Shown: positions 34,170 through 43,436, counted from the stretch's first letter. The stretch: 64,000 nt of DNA from Rs1 sp038900335 (GCA_038900335.1 JBBMRB010000018.1:1-64000); one strand, 5' to 3'. Made by a program: numbers and translations. Notes: generated by a model from the letters alone, not told the origin.

Positions 34170-34934
34170 ATGCAAACGATAGACCTTAATTCAGATTTAG
34201 GTGAAGGTTTTGGTGCCTACACTATTGCAGACGATGATGCGTTATTAAAGATAGTTTCTTCGGCGAATATCGCCTGTGGTTATCATGCCGGAGATCCTAT
34301 GGTGATGGATAAAACGGTGCGTCGAGCACTTGAATGTAATGTGGCTGTGGGTGCGCACATTGGCTATCCTGATAAACAGGGGTTTGGTCGTCGTGGGATG
34401 ATGTTTTCTCTTCGCGAATTAGAATTAATGACAATTTATCAATTAGGTGCATTACAAGCGATTACTGAGGCTGCTGGTGGCACCTTGCAACATGCTAACT
34501 TTCATGGTGCTCTTGGTAATTTATCATTTATTGACACAGATGTTGCCCGTACTCTGGTAAAGGCGATTAAGGTTTTTGACCCTAATTTGAAATATATTGG
34601 TTTGCCCCATACTGCTGCTGCTCAAGAGGCTGAACGTATTGGCTTGCAAGTTGTGTATTCTTTTTTGGCTGATAGAGCCTATACAGCGGACGGATTACTG
34701 GTTCCTCGCTCTCAGCCAGGTTCAGTAATTAAAGATGCGGCGCAAATAACTGAGCGTGTTAAGTGCGTGGTATCACAAGGGATAGTGACAACCATTGATG
34801 GCAATGAATTAAAAATGCCGGTTAACTCAATTTTGATTCACAGTGATACTACAGGTGCATTGGCTTTAGCTGACACCATTCGTAATGCTGTGCTTTGTTG
34901 TGACAGTGTTATTAAGCCTTATGGCCAATTATAG
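34170..34934 (+). CDS. pxpA: 5-oxoprolinase subunit PxpA (LamB/YcsF family)
   Basis: A 254-residue member of the LamB/YcsF family, the subunit that acts with PxpB and PxpC to hydrolyse 5-oxoproline using ATP. Signature residues are in LNSDLGEGFGAY (6-17), NIACGYHAGDP (34-44) and GAHIGYPDKQGFGRR (about 62-76); these aspartates and histidines line the expected active site. It is the last gene of the dctPQM-pxpBCA operon. The import-plus-hydrolysis set suggests growth on 5-oxoproline or scavenging of it. Confidence 0.93.
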   Translation: MQTIDLNSDLGEGFGAYTIADDDALLKIVSSANIACGYHAGDPMVMDKTVRRALECNVAVGAHIGYPDKQGFGRRGMMFSLRELELMTIYQLGALQAITEAAGGTLQHANFHGALGNLSFIDTDVARTLVKAIKVFDPNLKYIGLPHTAAAQEAERIGLQVVYSFLADRAYTADGLLVPRSQPGSVIKDAAQITERVKCVVSQGIVTTIDGNELKMPVNSILIHSDTTGALALADTIRNAVLCCDSVIKPYGQL

Positions 34935-35024
34935 CTTTTTCTTAGCAAACGCTATTAGTCCAATGTGTAGCGCTTTGTGGGGTTAATCAATATTTTTAAG
35001 TAAGCAGGTTGACGTTATATAATT

Positions 35025-35927
35025 TTAGCCACTTTGTAGTAGTTTACTAAAATCACAGGTTTTTTTAGCGTAACTTGCGACATCTTTGTAAATCTGAGCA
35101 TTGCGATCTGCGCGATAAATGGCCGAATATCGAATAGCTGGCAGTTTAGGTTCTATATCGATTGTTCTTAGTTGGCCTTGCTCTACTAGAGAGCTCATCG
35201 CTTGTTGCGGTAAATAAGTAATCCCTAAACCAGATAAGGTGAGGCCAATTTGGGCGATGAGGTTGTTACTGATTAACGTTTGCGAGGTCATCACTTGGTT
35301 TTTAGCAAACCATCGATCATAAATAAGGCCTGTGCCTGATTGTGAGCCCTGAGTCAGTACGTTAAATTGAGTAATATCTTGTAGTTGTACTGGCCCTTTT
35401 ATATCGGTGTAATCTGGGGTGCACATCCAAGAGTTTTCCACAGAGCCTAATGGGTGCACTTTGAAGCGCTGATTCTCTTGAATATCCGGAACAATAATAA
35501 AGTCTAATGAATCATCGATCATTTTATCAAAAAGTGTAGAGCTGAGCTCAACATGTGGTTCTAGAATAATACGTGGATAATGCTTTTTAATCAGCTGTAT
35601 TAATTTAGGTAGCCAGGTCAGTGCGGTTAGCTCAGTGACACCAATACGAAAGCGCTTATGTAATACCGCAGGCGTTGCCATACATTCCAGCGTTTTATCG
35701 CGCATCTCTATCAGCTCTTTTGCCATTAGTAATAATTCGCTACCTTTTTCTGTGAGCTTTGCGTTACGCAATGATCGATCGAAAATAGGCATGCCGAAGA
35801 TAGTCTCTAATTCATTGATTCTTTTAGATATAGCAGACTGTGTCGTATGTAACTTATTGGCTGCAGCGCCAAAACTACCCATCTCAGCTATCCAATATAG
35901 TGCTTCAATCTGTTTGAATGTGATCAT
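35025..35927 (-). CDS. LysR family transcriptional regulator
   Basis: A 300-residue regulator with an N-terminal helix-turn-helix (about 3-61): FGAAANKLHTTQSAISKRINELETIFGMPIFDRSLRNAKLTEKG. A periplasmic-binding-like effector domain follows (about 90-295). It is divergent from the class-V aminotransferase and TAXI genes (270-base gap), so those are its most likely targets. It is convergent with the pxp operon. Confidence 0.9.
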   Translation of the reverse strand: MITFKQIEALYWIAEMGSFGAAANKLHTTQSAISKRINELETIFGMPIFDRSLRNAKLTEKGSELLLMAKELIEMRDKTLECMATPAVLHKRFRIGVTELTALTWLPKLIQLIKKHYPRIILEPHVELSSTLFDKMIDDSLDFIIVPDIQENQRFKVHPLGSVENSWMCTPDYTDIKGPVQLQDITQFNVLTQGSQSGTGLIYDRWFAKNQVMTSQTLISNNLIAQIGLTLSGLGITYLPQQAMSSLVEQGQLRTIDIEPKLPAIRYSAIYRADRNAQIYKDVASYAKKTCDFSKLLQSG

Positions 35928-36197
35928 TATCTTATACCTATCGATGCGGTTAATAGAGAGTAGGGTTGTGCTGTGTTTGTAATCGTTGTTATCAATGATA
36001 GTAAGTTATTTTCATGAGGAAAAGAAATTAAATTTTTATAATTATCATGAATTAAAGTGATCAAAATCTATTCCAATTATTCGCTTTTTTATTTTTAGCA
36101 AATAAATAGACTGACCATATAAATATATACGCCAGCAGAGGAAGCTTTTGCTGAGCATTGAATGTATATCGACTATATCAATTATCAGGGTTTATTT

Positions 36198-37493
36198 ATG
36201 AAGAGTGTTATCCCAGCCAGTCACACAGCATTTTCAGCATCACCATTAAATGGTGAGTTAATGACGCAGATTCGTGAAAAATTTCATTATACACAAGAAT
36301 GTCCTTACGCTGGCAAGCGCATTTATTTTGAAAGTGCTGGTGGCTCTTTAACCTTAAAATCGGTGGTTGAGCAAAGCGCAAAAATAAGTGCAGTGCCCGA
36401 TAACGAACATCGTAATAACCCAGCATCTAAAGCGATGAGTGATATTGTCGAGCAGGGGCTAACCGATCTGCGTACGTTATTTGGTGCTAAAAGTGGCATC
36501 GTTTTTGGTGGTGAAACGGGAACTGAATGCTTATTTCGTTTAATTCGCAGCGCGGTACTTGCAGCACCTGCAGGTGGCTCGATTCTATCTAGCTCGGTTG
36601 AGCATCCAGCAACTTATAGTGCGACTCAACTGTGGGCTCAAGGTACTTCAAGGCAATGGATAGAGGTAGGGTTTGACACGCAAAGCGGTGTTGTTAGCGC
36701 CTCAGATTATGCTGCTTGCGTTCGCCCAGATACCCGTGTTGCTACTGTGATCCACACTAATCCTGTTACCGGTATTGTGATGGATGTAAAGGCGATTATT
36801 GAGGCTATTAGAGCAGTAGCGCCTGAGTGTTTTATTATAGTCGATGGCATTCAGCATGCACCACACGGTTATTTAGATGTTGAAAGCTACGGTGCGGATG
36901 CCTATGTATTATCACTATATAAAGTGTATTCAAAATTCAATAACGGCTATGGCTGGGTATCTGATCGCATGAGCTGTATTGCTCACGATCGTCTGCTAGG
37001 CAAAGCAGATAATGTTTGGGAGCTAGGCAGTCGTGATCCATCGGCATTGGTTGCTGTCAGCGAAGTGGTCAAATATCTAGCTTGGCTAGGGCAACAATTT
37101 ACCGAAAAGACAGCTATTAGAGATCAGTTGCGTGCTGCCGGTAAAGTGATGCTTGCGCACGAACACTCATTAATTTCACTATTGCTAAACGGTAGTGATC
37201 AGCACCATGGGCTGATTGATATGCCTGGTGTTAGTGTGGTTGGCACAATGGATATTAATCAGCGCGAGGGGGCAGTATCGTTTAGCGTAGAAGGTATGCA
37301 GGCTGTTGATGTGGTCGCTTTACTAGGTGATCGCGGGATACGTATTCACGCGCGCTCAAACGATATGTATTCAGGTAATATTCTGCGACCACTTGGGCTT
37401 GATTCAGTCTCTAGAATTTCATTTGCTCACTATAACACGAAAGATGAAGTGGCCTTTTTTCTAGAGCAATTACTAGAAATTATAAAGCAGTAA
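36198..37493 (+). CDS. Class V aminotransferase-fold PLP enzyme
   Basis: A 431-residue pyridoxal-phosphate enzyme of the cysteine desulfurase/isopenicillin-epimerase fold. It has a cofactor-binding aspartate and a glutamine/histidine pair in IIVDGIQHAPHGYLDV, and the probable Schiff-base lysine in SLYKVYSKFNNGYGW. The segment GGETGTECLFRLIRS (about 101-115) should grip the phosphate. ATG 36198 is chosen over 36162 because a CAGGG site lies 7 bases upstream. It has no sulfur-transfer partners beside it and is followed by a TAXI receptor, so it may act on an imported amino acid; the reaction could be desulfuration, transamination, racemisation or beta-elimination. Confidence 0.8.
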   Translation: MKSVIPASHTAFSASPLNGELMTQIREKFHYTQECPYAGKRIYFESAGGSLTLKSVVEQSAKISAVPDNEHRNNPASKAMSDIVEQGLTDLRTLFGAKSGIVFGGETGTECLFRLIRSAVLAAPAGGSILSSSVEHPATYSATQLWAQGTSRQWIEVGFDTQSGVVSASDYAACVRPDTRVATVIHTNPVTGIVMDVKAIIEAIRAVAPECFIIVDGIQHAPHGYLDVESYGADAYVLSLYKVYSKFNNGYGWVSDRMSCIAHDRLLGKADNVWELGSRDPSALVAVSEVVKYLAWLGQQFTEKTAIRDQLRAAGKVMLAHEHSLISLLLNGSDQHHGLIDMPGVSVVGTMDINQREGAVSFSVEGMQAVDVVALLGDRGIRIHARSNDMYSGNILRPLGLDSVSRISFAHYNTKDEVAFFLEQLLEIIKQ

Positions 37494-37528
37494 AAACGTC
37501 TATATCGATAATAATAAAAGGATAAATC

Positions 37529-38518
37529 ATGTCTACAAAGCATAAGTTTTCAAAGTTCGTTATCTCAACAGTTATTGGTTTGAGTTCATCAATCTCTACA
37601 ACAACAGTCAATGCGCAACAGAGCTATATCACTATTGGCACTGGTGGTCAGACAGGGGTTTATTATGTCGTCGGCCAATCCATGTGTCGTCTAATTAATC
37701 GCAATCAACAGAGCCACGGTATTAAGTGTACAGCACCATCAACAGGGGGTTCAGTTGCCAATATCAATGCGGTTCGCAAAGGCGAACTAGATTTAGGTGT
37801 TGCGCAATCTGACTGGCAGTACTATGCCTTTAATGGCACTAAACACGCTTCTTTTATAGATCAAGGTGCGTATAAAGATTTACGTGCATTGTTTGCTATT
37901 CACAGTGAACCTTTTACTGTGGTTGCACGTACCGATTCAGGTGTGAAAACGTTTGATGATTTAGTGGGTAAACGTGTCAATATAAATAATCCAGGTTCTG
38001 GAACACGCGGTACTATGGAAGTTATTATGGCTGAAAAAGGCTGGACTAATGATACTTTCAAATTAGCAGCAGAGCTAAAATCATCTGAGCAGGCACAGGC
38101 ATTATGTGACAATAAGCTTGATGTTATTTTATCAAATGTCGGTCACCCATCAGGTATTATCAAAGAGGCGACTGCTTCTTGTGATACCAAAATCATCCCT
38201 GTGACAGGCCCAGTATTTGATAAATTAATTGCTGAAAATGATTTTTACGCACCAGCGGTGATTAAAGGTGGGCTATACACTGGTAATGATAACGATATAG
38301 CAACTTTTGGTAATGCTGCCACAATGGTGTCCTCAGCAAAAGTTGATGCTGATACTGTTTACGAAATTGTTAAATCTGTGTTTGATAATTTTGATAACTT
38401 TAAGCGTCTTCACCCTGCATTTGCTAACTTAGACCCTAAAGAAATGATCTCAAATGGCCTTTCTGCACCATTGCATGAAGGTGCTATTCGCTACTACAAA
38501 GAACAAGGTTGGATGTAA
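37529..38518 (+). CDS. TAXI family TRAP substrate-binding protein
   Basis: A 329-residue exported receptor of the TAXI type. The signal peptide ends NAQQ (about 30), followed by the hallmark YITIGTGGQTGVYYVVGQSMCRLIN. The conserved PSTGGSVANINAVRKGELDLGVAQSDW region binds the ligand, and the fold ends with AIRYYKEQGWM. TAXI proteins normally work with a fused 4TM-12TM permease, but none lies in this window. It starts 35 bases after the PLP enzyme and ends in a strong terminator. Confidence 0.9.
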   Translation: MSTKHKFSKFVISTVIGLSSSISTTTVNAQQSYITIGTGGQTGVYYVVGQSMCRLINRNQQSHGIKCTAPSTGGSVANINAVRKGELDLGVAQSDWQYYAFNGTKHASFIDQGAYKDLRALFAIHSEPFTVVARTDSGVKTFDDLVGKRVNINNPGSGTRGTMEVIMAEKGWTNDTFKLAAELKSSEQAQALCDNKLDVILSNVGHPSGIIKEATASCDTKIIPVTGPVFDKLIAENDFYAPAVIKGGLYTGNDNDIATFGNAATMVSSAKVDADTVYEIVKSVFDNFDNFKRLHPAFANLDPKEMISNGLSAPLHEGAIRYYKEQGWM

Positions 38519-38533
38519 TCATATAACCGAGTA

Positions 38534-38560
38534 AGAGGCGCATTAGCGTCTCTTTTTTTT
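38534..38560 (+). terminator. Rho-independent terminator after the TAXI gene
   Basis: AGAGGCGC (38534-38541) pairs with GCGTCTCT (38546-38553), with one wobble and loop ATTA, directly followed by eight T (38553-38560). Confidence 0.9.
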
Positions 38561-38629
38561 GATTAGAGGAACCTTAGGCCAGGTATTTATACCAGCCATG
38601 GGTTGAACCAAGGCGTAAGGCTTCAAGAT

Positions 38630-38696
38630 GATTATCTTTCTAGGAGCTCTCTATGATTATCTTTGTAGGAGCTATCTACGATTATCTATCCAAGGG
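38630..38696. repeat. 25-bp direct repeat, two and a half copies
   Basis: Copies start at 38630, 38655 and 38680, each beginning GATTATCT, and the first two continue TAGGAGCT then ATCTA or TCTCTA. The third copy stops matching after about ten bases. They lie in the 420-base gap before the glycosyltransferase gene. The gap also holds small palindromes (GGTATTTATACC, CTGAAGGCTTCAG) but no gene. Confidence 0.7.
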
Positions 38697-38981
38697 TTAC
38701 GCCGAGCAGAGGCAGGCAATGGTGGCTAGCGATGATACATTTTGCTGTATGCCTGAAGGCTTCAGCGGTAAATGACTATTGTCGCCTTTAACTGGTGACG
38801 ACAGCTAAGGATGTGTTGCATTCAAAATAATTTATGGGATTAAGGCAACATCTCGACCTTTATATCTCAAACAAACAAGGTCTTAAAGCTCAGCCATACT
38901 GCACTTTATTTAGCCTTTGTTATATACTCTATTCTGGTTATGCCGCTTTTGCTGCTAGCGATAAATTTATCAGGAGAGAAC

Positions 38982-40151
38982 ATGAGCCAGCTTGATTCCT
39001 TAAACAATAGTGCAACACAACCTCAACTAGGTATCTTGCATATATGTCTCTCTACTGGTTGGGGTGGTCTTGAAATGTATCCATCGCGCATGGGTAAAGA
39101 GTTTATCGATAAAGGCTATCGTGTGTTTGGGCTCGCATCTGAAAACTCTCGTGTCGCTAAAGCTATGACAGAGGCTGGGATGGATGTGTTCAGTGTGCCT
39201 AAAAAATCATCTTTGCTAGGGCCCAAGCTTTTTGCATTAAATAAATGGCTTAAAGTTAACCGTGTGCAAATAGTGCATTGCCATAAGTCGGGTGATATTT
39301 TGATCTCAGCGCTCTTGCACGTACTCACTCAGCGCTATACTTTGTTTACTGAACATATGGGTGGGCGTCGTCCAAAGAAAGATATCTATCATCGCTGGGC
39401 GTATGGGCACGTCAATCAGGTACTGTCTATTAGTAATGAAACGTATCAGCGTAACATCAAATCATTACCGGTAGCGATAAGTAAGATCGAGCGCCTTTGG
39501 CTTGGCACCTATATAGAGGAAAAAGCTTTTAACGAGCAGACTCGCCCCCACTTGTTGGCTGATGAGTATGGCCTTTCACACGATACAATTTTTATTGGGT
39601 CAGTAGGGCGTATTTGTGATGGTAAAGGGCAGGCTGACTTGCTGGCAGGTTTTGAATTGATTGCGAAAGATTACCCTGATGTACATTTGGTTCTCATTGG
39701 TGGCTTAAACCCTAATGAAGGTGCGGATGAGCGTGTCTCGCAAGATTTGCAAAACAAAGCCAGTGAATCCCCGTTCGCAGATCGTGTCCACCTTGCAGGT
39801 TACCGTAAAAACGTATCGACATTACTGCAAGAGATTCAAATAGTGTGCTTGCCTTACTGGAATGAAGCGTTTGGGCTGACCGCGATTGAAGCGATGGCGC
39901 AACATTGCGCTCTGGTGGTATCAAACACAGGTGCGCTGCCAGAAATTATGGAAGAAACAGGTGTGTATTGTACACCTCAAGACGCTGTATCTATCGCCAG
40001 TGCTCTCAAAAGTTATCTCGATGATGATGTGCTACGTGAAACGAATGCGAGTAATGCTTATCATCGGGCACTAAAACACTTTTCAATGCAAGGGCATGCC
40101 GACGCTCTTGAGGTGATGTATTTAGATGGGGCTGCGACATTATCTTCTTAA
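38982..40151 (+). CDS. Glycosyltransferase family 4 (GT-B)
   Basis: A 389-residue cytosolic or membrane-associated glycosyltransferase. The N-terminal Rossmann half has a typical HICLSTGWGGLEMYPSRM. The C-terminal half has GSVGRICDGKGQADLL for the nucleotide sugar and the EAFGLTAIEAMA motif, where two glutamates seven residues apart fit the GT4 pattern. ATG 38982 has a clear AGGAGAG site, and the earlier in-frame ATG at 38940 does not. No other polysaccharide gene is near, so its acceptor (lipopolysaccharide core is likely for this family in gammaproteobacteria) cannot be assigned. Confidence 0.87.
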   Translation: MSQLDSLNNSATQPQLGILHICLSTGWGGLEMYPSRMGKEFIDKGYRVFGLASENSRVAKAMTEAGMDVFSVPKKSSLLGPKLFALNKWLKVNRVQIVHCHKSGDILISALLHVLTQRYTLFTEHMGGRRPKKDIYHRWAYGHVNQVLSISNETYQRNIKSLPVAISKIERLWLGTYIEEKAFNEQTRPHLLADEYGLSHDTIFIGSVGRICDGKGQADLLAGFELIAKDYPDVHLVLIGGLNPNEGADERVSQDLQNKASESPFADRVHLAGYRKNVSTLLQEIQIVCLPYWNEAFGLTAIEAMAQHCALVVSNTGALPEIMEETGVYCTPQDAVSIASALKSYLDDDVLRETNASNAYHRALKHFSMQGHADALEVMYLDGAATLSS

Positions 40152-40181
40152 AAGGATCGTTTATTGGCGTCAATATCATCA

Positions 40182-40211
40182 ACTCAAACACATTAAAAAT
40201 GTGTTGAGTTA
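40182..40211. terminator. Bidirectional terminator between convergent genes
   Basis: AACTCA (40182-40187) pairs with TGAGTT (40206-40211), and ACACAT (40189-40194) with ATGTGT (40200-40205), with one bulged A and loop TAAAA. It lies between the ends of the glycosyltransferase and lactonase genes. Confidence 0.75.
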
Positions 40212-40212
40212 T

Positions 40213-41046
40213 TTAAAGGCAATGGCTGAGGTTATAAACTCTGATAGCGTTGTTACCAAAAACATCCTGCTCAGCTAGCCTGTGTGTATGTAGATAGTCT
40301 TTAGTTATTTTAATCCAGGTGTCATAACTAGAAGCAAGTAAGCATACAGGCCAATCACTCCCCCAGATTATGCGTTGATCTCCAAACACTTCAAATAATG
40401 TCTCTATATATGGCAATAAATCTGCTGCAAGCCAAGTACTATCGGCTTCAGTGACTAGCCCAGAAAGTTTACAAGTGACTTGTGAAAGCTCGCTAAAGGC
40501 AAACATATCAGCGCGCCAGTGCATTATATCTTGGGCTTTAATATTCGGCTTTGCTCCGTGATTGATGACTATTTTCAGCTTTGGGTGTTGATTGGCGATT
40601 ATTTTCAAATTGCGAAGGTGTTTAGGTAATACCAGTGCATCAAATACGAGCTGGTGTTTAACTAGAGCCTGTAAGGCGATAGCAACATTAGGTTTGAGCA
40701 TCCAGTCAATATCATCAATATCTTGAATCATTGGCCGAATCCCGACGATTTTTCTATGTTTAGATAGCTCGGCAATACGCTTAGGCGCACTCTGGCAGTT
40801 TAAATCTACCCAACCTATGACGCCTTTAATCGCTTCGTATTCATTACTAAGTTGTATTAAATAATCGGTTTCAGCGTCGCTAGGGGCTGCTTGGACGAGT
40901 ATTGTCCCAGCTATATTATGTGCCTTTAGTAAGGGCGCTAAATCATCGGGCAAAAAATCTTTATACAATGGAGCTAAATCAGCTGTTAACCAGCCATAGT
41001 CGTTTCGCTCTAATTGCCAAAAATGCTGATGAGCATCAATTATCAT
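40213..41046 (-). CDS. Amidohydrolase-family sugar lactonase, probably L-fuconolactonase
   Basis: A 277-residue TIM-barrel hydrolase of the amidohydrolase-2 family. The metal-binding start IDAHQHFWQL (3-12) has H6 and H8, with a conserved histidine in VINHGAKPN and the aspartate in WGSDWPV. The N-terminal block resembles bacterial L-fuconolactone hydrolases. It should open L-fucono-1,5-lactone (or the D-arabinose/L-galactose analogue) to the acid. The gene is co-directional with the GntR regulator, and opposite to the dehydratase and transport genes of the same pathway. Confidence 0.82.
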   Translation of the reverse strand: MIIDAHQHFWQLERNDYGWLTADLAPLYKDFLPDDLAPLLKAHNIAGTILVQAAPSDAETDYLIQLSNEYEAIKGVIGWVDLNCQSAPKRIAELSKHRKIVGIRPMIQDIDDIDWMLKPNVAIALQALVKHQLVFDALVLPKHLRNLKIIANQHPKLKIVINHGAKPNIKAQDIMHWRADMFAFSELSQVTCKLSGLVTEADSTWLAADLLPYIETLFEVFGDQRIIWGSDWPVCLLASSYDTWIKITKDYLHTHRLAEQDVFGNNAIRVYNLSHCL

Positions 41047-41100
41047 AGTTAATTATTTCCGTTTTGACGATGATGTTAACGTGCATCGATAAATTGATAT

Positions 41101-41793
41101 TTATACTTTGAAATACTCAGCATGAGTTTCTTCTAAAGGCAGAATTCTAGGTACTAGCAACTCAAGATGATACTTCATCGCTTTTCTTGCAGCTGTCGCA
41201 TCTTGCTCTTTAATTGCGAGAAGAATAGCTTCGTGCTCTTTTACGGCTTCAATAGGTCGTCCCTGTTCAGGTAAAACTAACATCCGCGCGCGAGTAAGAT
41301 GTAAAGAAACGCTATCTAGTACATGAGAGACACCATCAAAACCGGTGAAATTCATTAGTAAAGTGTGAAATTCTTCATCTGCTTCATAAAAACCTGCAAA
41401 GTCTTCGTCTTCAACTAGTAAGCGCTGCATTCGAACATTACGGGTTAGCGCTGCTAATTGCTCAGTCGTTCGCTCAAGCGCCACTTTTTCAACGGCTGCT
41501 ATCTCTAAAGCTTGTCTTAAGAAGCTGGCTTCACGGATCTCATCCATCGAAAAGCATGAGACTTTCGTCGCTGATTGGGGGATTACATCCACCAGCCCCT
41601 CTGATGAAAGTTTAGCCAGTGCCTCTGACACCGGCGATCGAGATACTCCTAGCTGCTCACATATAGCGCCTTTGCGGATTAATGTACCCGGCGGGTATTG
41701 CATTGAAAGAATAGCATCTCTCAATGATTGATATACCCGTTGGGACATTGAACCACTCAAGTTTTGTATTTTAATAAGTGATGGTTCAGTCAT
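41101..41793 (-). CDS. GntR family (FCD) regulator of the sugar-acid locus
   Basis: A 230-residue regulator with an N-terminal GntR winged helix (about 14-75): SQRVYQSLRDAILSMQYPPG followed by CEQLGVSRSPVSEALAKLSSEGLV. An all-helical FCD effector domain follows (about 85-220), with the expected metal-binding aspartate/histidine pattern in EADEEFHTLL and EHEAILLAI. It is divergent from the dehydratase gene and presumably represses both sides until a pathway intermediate appears. A perfect palindrome lies upstream. Confidence 0.9.
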   Translation of the reverse strand: MTEPSLIKIQNLSGSMSQRVYQSLRDAILSMQYPPGTLIRKGAICEQLGVSRSPVSEALAKLSSEGLVDVIPQSATKVSCFSMDEIREASFLRQALEIAAVEKVALERTTEQLAALTRNVRMQRLLVEDEDFAGFYEADEEFHTLLMNFTGFDGVSHVLDSVSLHLTRARMLVLPEQGRPIEAVKEHEAILLAIKEQDATAARKAMKYHLELLVPRILPLEETHAEYFKV

Positions 41794-41810
41794 AATTATA
41801 TTACCTTTGT

Positions 41811-41824
41811 ACTAACATGTTAGT
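41811..41824. promoter_or_regulatory. Palindromic candidate operator for the GntR regulator
   Basis: ACTAACATGTTAGT is a perfect 14-base palindrome 17 bases upstream of the gntR start, in the 108-base divergent gap. A further GTTAGT half-site sits near 41848-41853. Position and symmetry fit an FCD-type GntR dimer. Confidence 0.5.
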
Positions 41825-41901
41825 TGACGATTGTTAATCTTGGTGTTAGTTTAATATACAACAACAATAATTAAATGTGAATTAAGAACAGGGGATTACC
41901 C

Positions 41902-43419
41902 ATGATCATTGGGTCAAAACAAACTATTCGTTTACATATAAGTGATAATGTGACGATCGCTTTAAGTAATCTTACCAAAAATAGTAAGTTAAATGAATTT
42001 GCTGTAACAGTGCTCAGCAATGTTACAAGAGGTCATAAAATTGCCGTCAAAGACATAGCGAAGGGTGAAAACATTATTCGTTATGGGCAGATTATTGGGC
42101 AAGCACTGCAAGATATCAGTATCGGCGAGCATGTGCATGTACAAAACATGGGCATGAGTGAGCACCATCAAGATTATGCTTTTTCTGTACAAAGCGACCC
42201 TCTTCCTACAATTGAAACTGCTCGTAGCTTTAACGGTTATCATCGTCAAAATGGTAAGGTAGGCACACGTAACTATATCGGAATTTTGACATCAGTAAAC
42301 TGTGCAGGCTCGGTAGCGCGGTTCATTGAAGAAGCTGCTAATAAAGAGAATTTTCTGCAAGATTATCCAAACATTGACGGTATTGTGCCTATTGTTCATA
42401 GCACTGGCTGTGGGATGTCGAATCAAGGGGAAGGTTACGAGACGCTACATAGAACCCTGACAGGTTATGCGGATAACGCAAACTTTGGTGGGATTCTGTT
42501 AGTGGGCCTTGGCTGTGAAGTTTTGCAAGTATCAAGCTTAGTTGATCAACAGCCAAGTTCTGCGTTTCGTTATATGACTATCCAATCAGAGGGTGGCACA
42601 CGTAAAACGATAGCGAAAGGTTTGCAAGAATTGCATCTGTTAGCTAAAGAGGCAAATAAAGCGACACGTGCACCAGCGCCTGTTAGTGAGCTGATGGTAG
42701 GTATGCAATGTGGAGGCTCAGATGGCTATTCAGGTATTACTGCCAACCCTGCGCTAGGGCATGCCTCTGATTTGTTAGTTCAACATGGTGGCACCAGTAT
42801 CCTTTCTGAAACCTCAGAAATATATGGGGCAGAGCATCTTTTAACTCGCCGTGCGGTATCTAAAGAAGTCGGGCAAAAACTCATCGATAGAATACATTGG
42901 TGGGAGGATTATTGTGCGCGAAATGGTGGCGAAATGGATAATAACCCAAGCCCTGGCAATAAAAATGGCGGCTTGACAACCATACTTGAAAAGTCTTTAG
43001 GTGCGGTTGCTAAAAGTGGTCGTGCGCCATTAACGGATGTCTATTTATTCGCAGAGAAAATAGATAAAAAAGGCTTTGTTTTTATGGATAGCCCAGGCTT
43101 TGATCCATGCTCAGTCACAGGGCAAGTCGCATCGGGCGCTAATCTTATAATCTTTACCACAGGGCGCGGCTCTGTTTCCGGTTATAAACCAGTACCTTGT
43201 ATCAAACTAGCGACAAACACTGAGATGTATACGCGCCTTCAAGAAGACATGGATTTGAACTGTGGCGATATTGTGACGTCAGGGGTTTCAATAGAAGAAA
43301 AAGGCGAGCAGTTGTTTGAGTTATTGATACGCATAGCATCAGGCGAAGAAACAAAAAGTGAAGCATTAGGTTTTGGTGGGGCAGAGTTCGTGCCTTGGCA
43401 AATCGGCGCTGTAATGTAA
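41902..43419 (+). CDS. UxaA-family sugar-acid dehydratase, probably L-fuconate type
   Basis: A 505-residue dehydratase with an N-terminal SAF domain (about 10-90) and a C-terminal UxaA (altronate/galactarate dehydratase) domain (about 110-500), recognised by VHSTGCGMSNQGEGYETL, LLVGLGCEV, GMQCGGSDGYSGITANPALG and NPSPGNKNGGLTTILEKSLG. UxaA enzymes need Fe2+ and remove water to give 2-keto-3-deoxy acids. The neighbours (lactonase, SDR, FAH hydrolase, AKR) point to L-fuconate or a stereo-analogue as substrate, where the well-known enzyme belongs to the enolase superfamily instead. CAGGGGA precedes the ATG. Confidence 0.87.
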   Translation: MIIGSKQTIRLHISDNVTIALSNLTKNSKLNEFAVTVLSNVTRGHKIAVKDIAKGENIIRYGQIIGQALQDISIGEHVHVQNMGMSEHHQDYAFSVQSDPLPTIETARSFNGYHRQNGKVGTRNYIGILTSVNCAGSVARFIEEAANKENFLQDYPNIDGIVPIVHSTGCGMSNQGEGYETLHRTLTGYADNANFGGILLVGLGCEVLQVSSLVDQQPSSAFRYMTIQSEGGTRKTIAKGLQELHLLAKEANKATRAPAPVSELMVGMQCGGSDGYSGITANPALGHASDLLVQHGGTSILSETSEIYGAEHLLTRRAVSKEVGQKLIDRIHWWEDYCARNGGEMDNNPSPGNKNGGLTTILEKSLGAVAKSGRAPLTDVYLFAEKIDKKGFVFMDSPGFDPCSVTGQVASGANLIIFTTGRGSVSGYKPVPCIKLATNTEMYTRLQEDMDLNCGDIVTSGVSIEEKGEQLFELLIRIASGEETKSEALGFGGAEFVPWQIGAVM

Positions 43420-43436
43420 TTAAAGGAGAGAACATC

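Noticed and set aside
38560..38981. CRISPR-like array at the 25-bp repeats
   Set aside because: The copies are directly adjacent without spacers and no cas gene is present.
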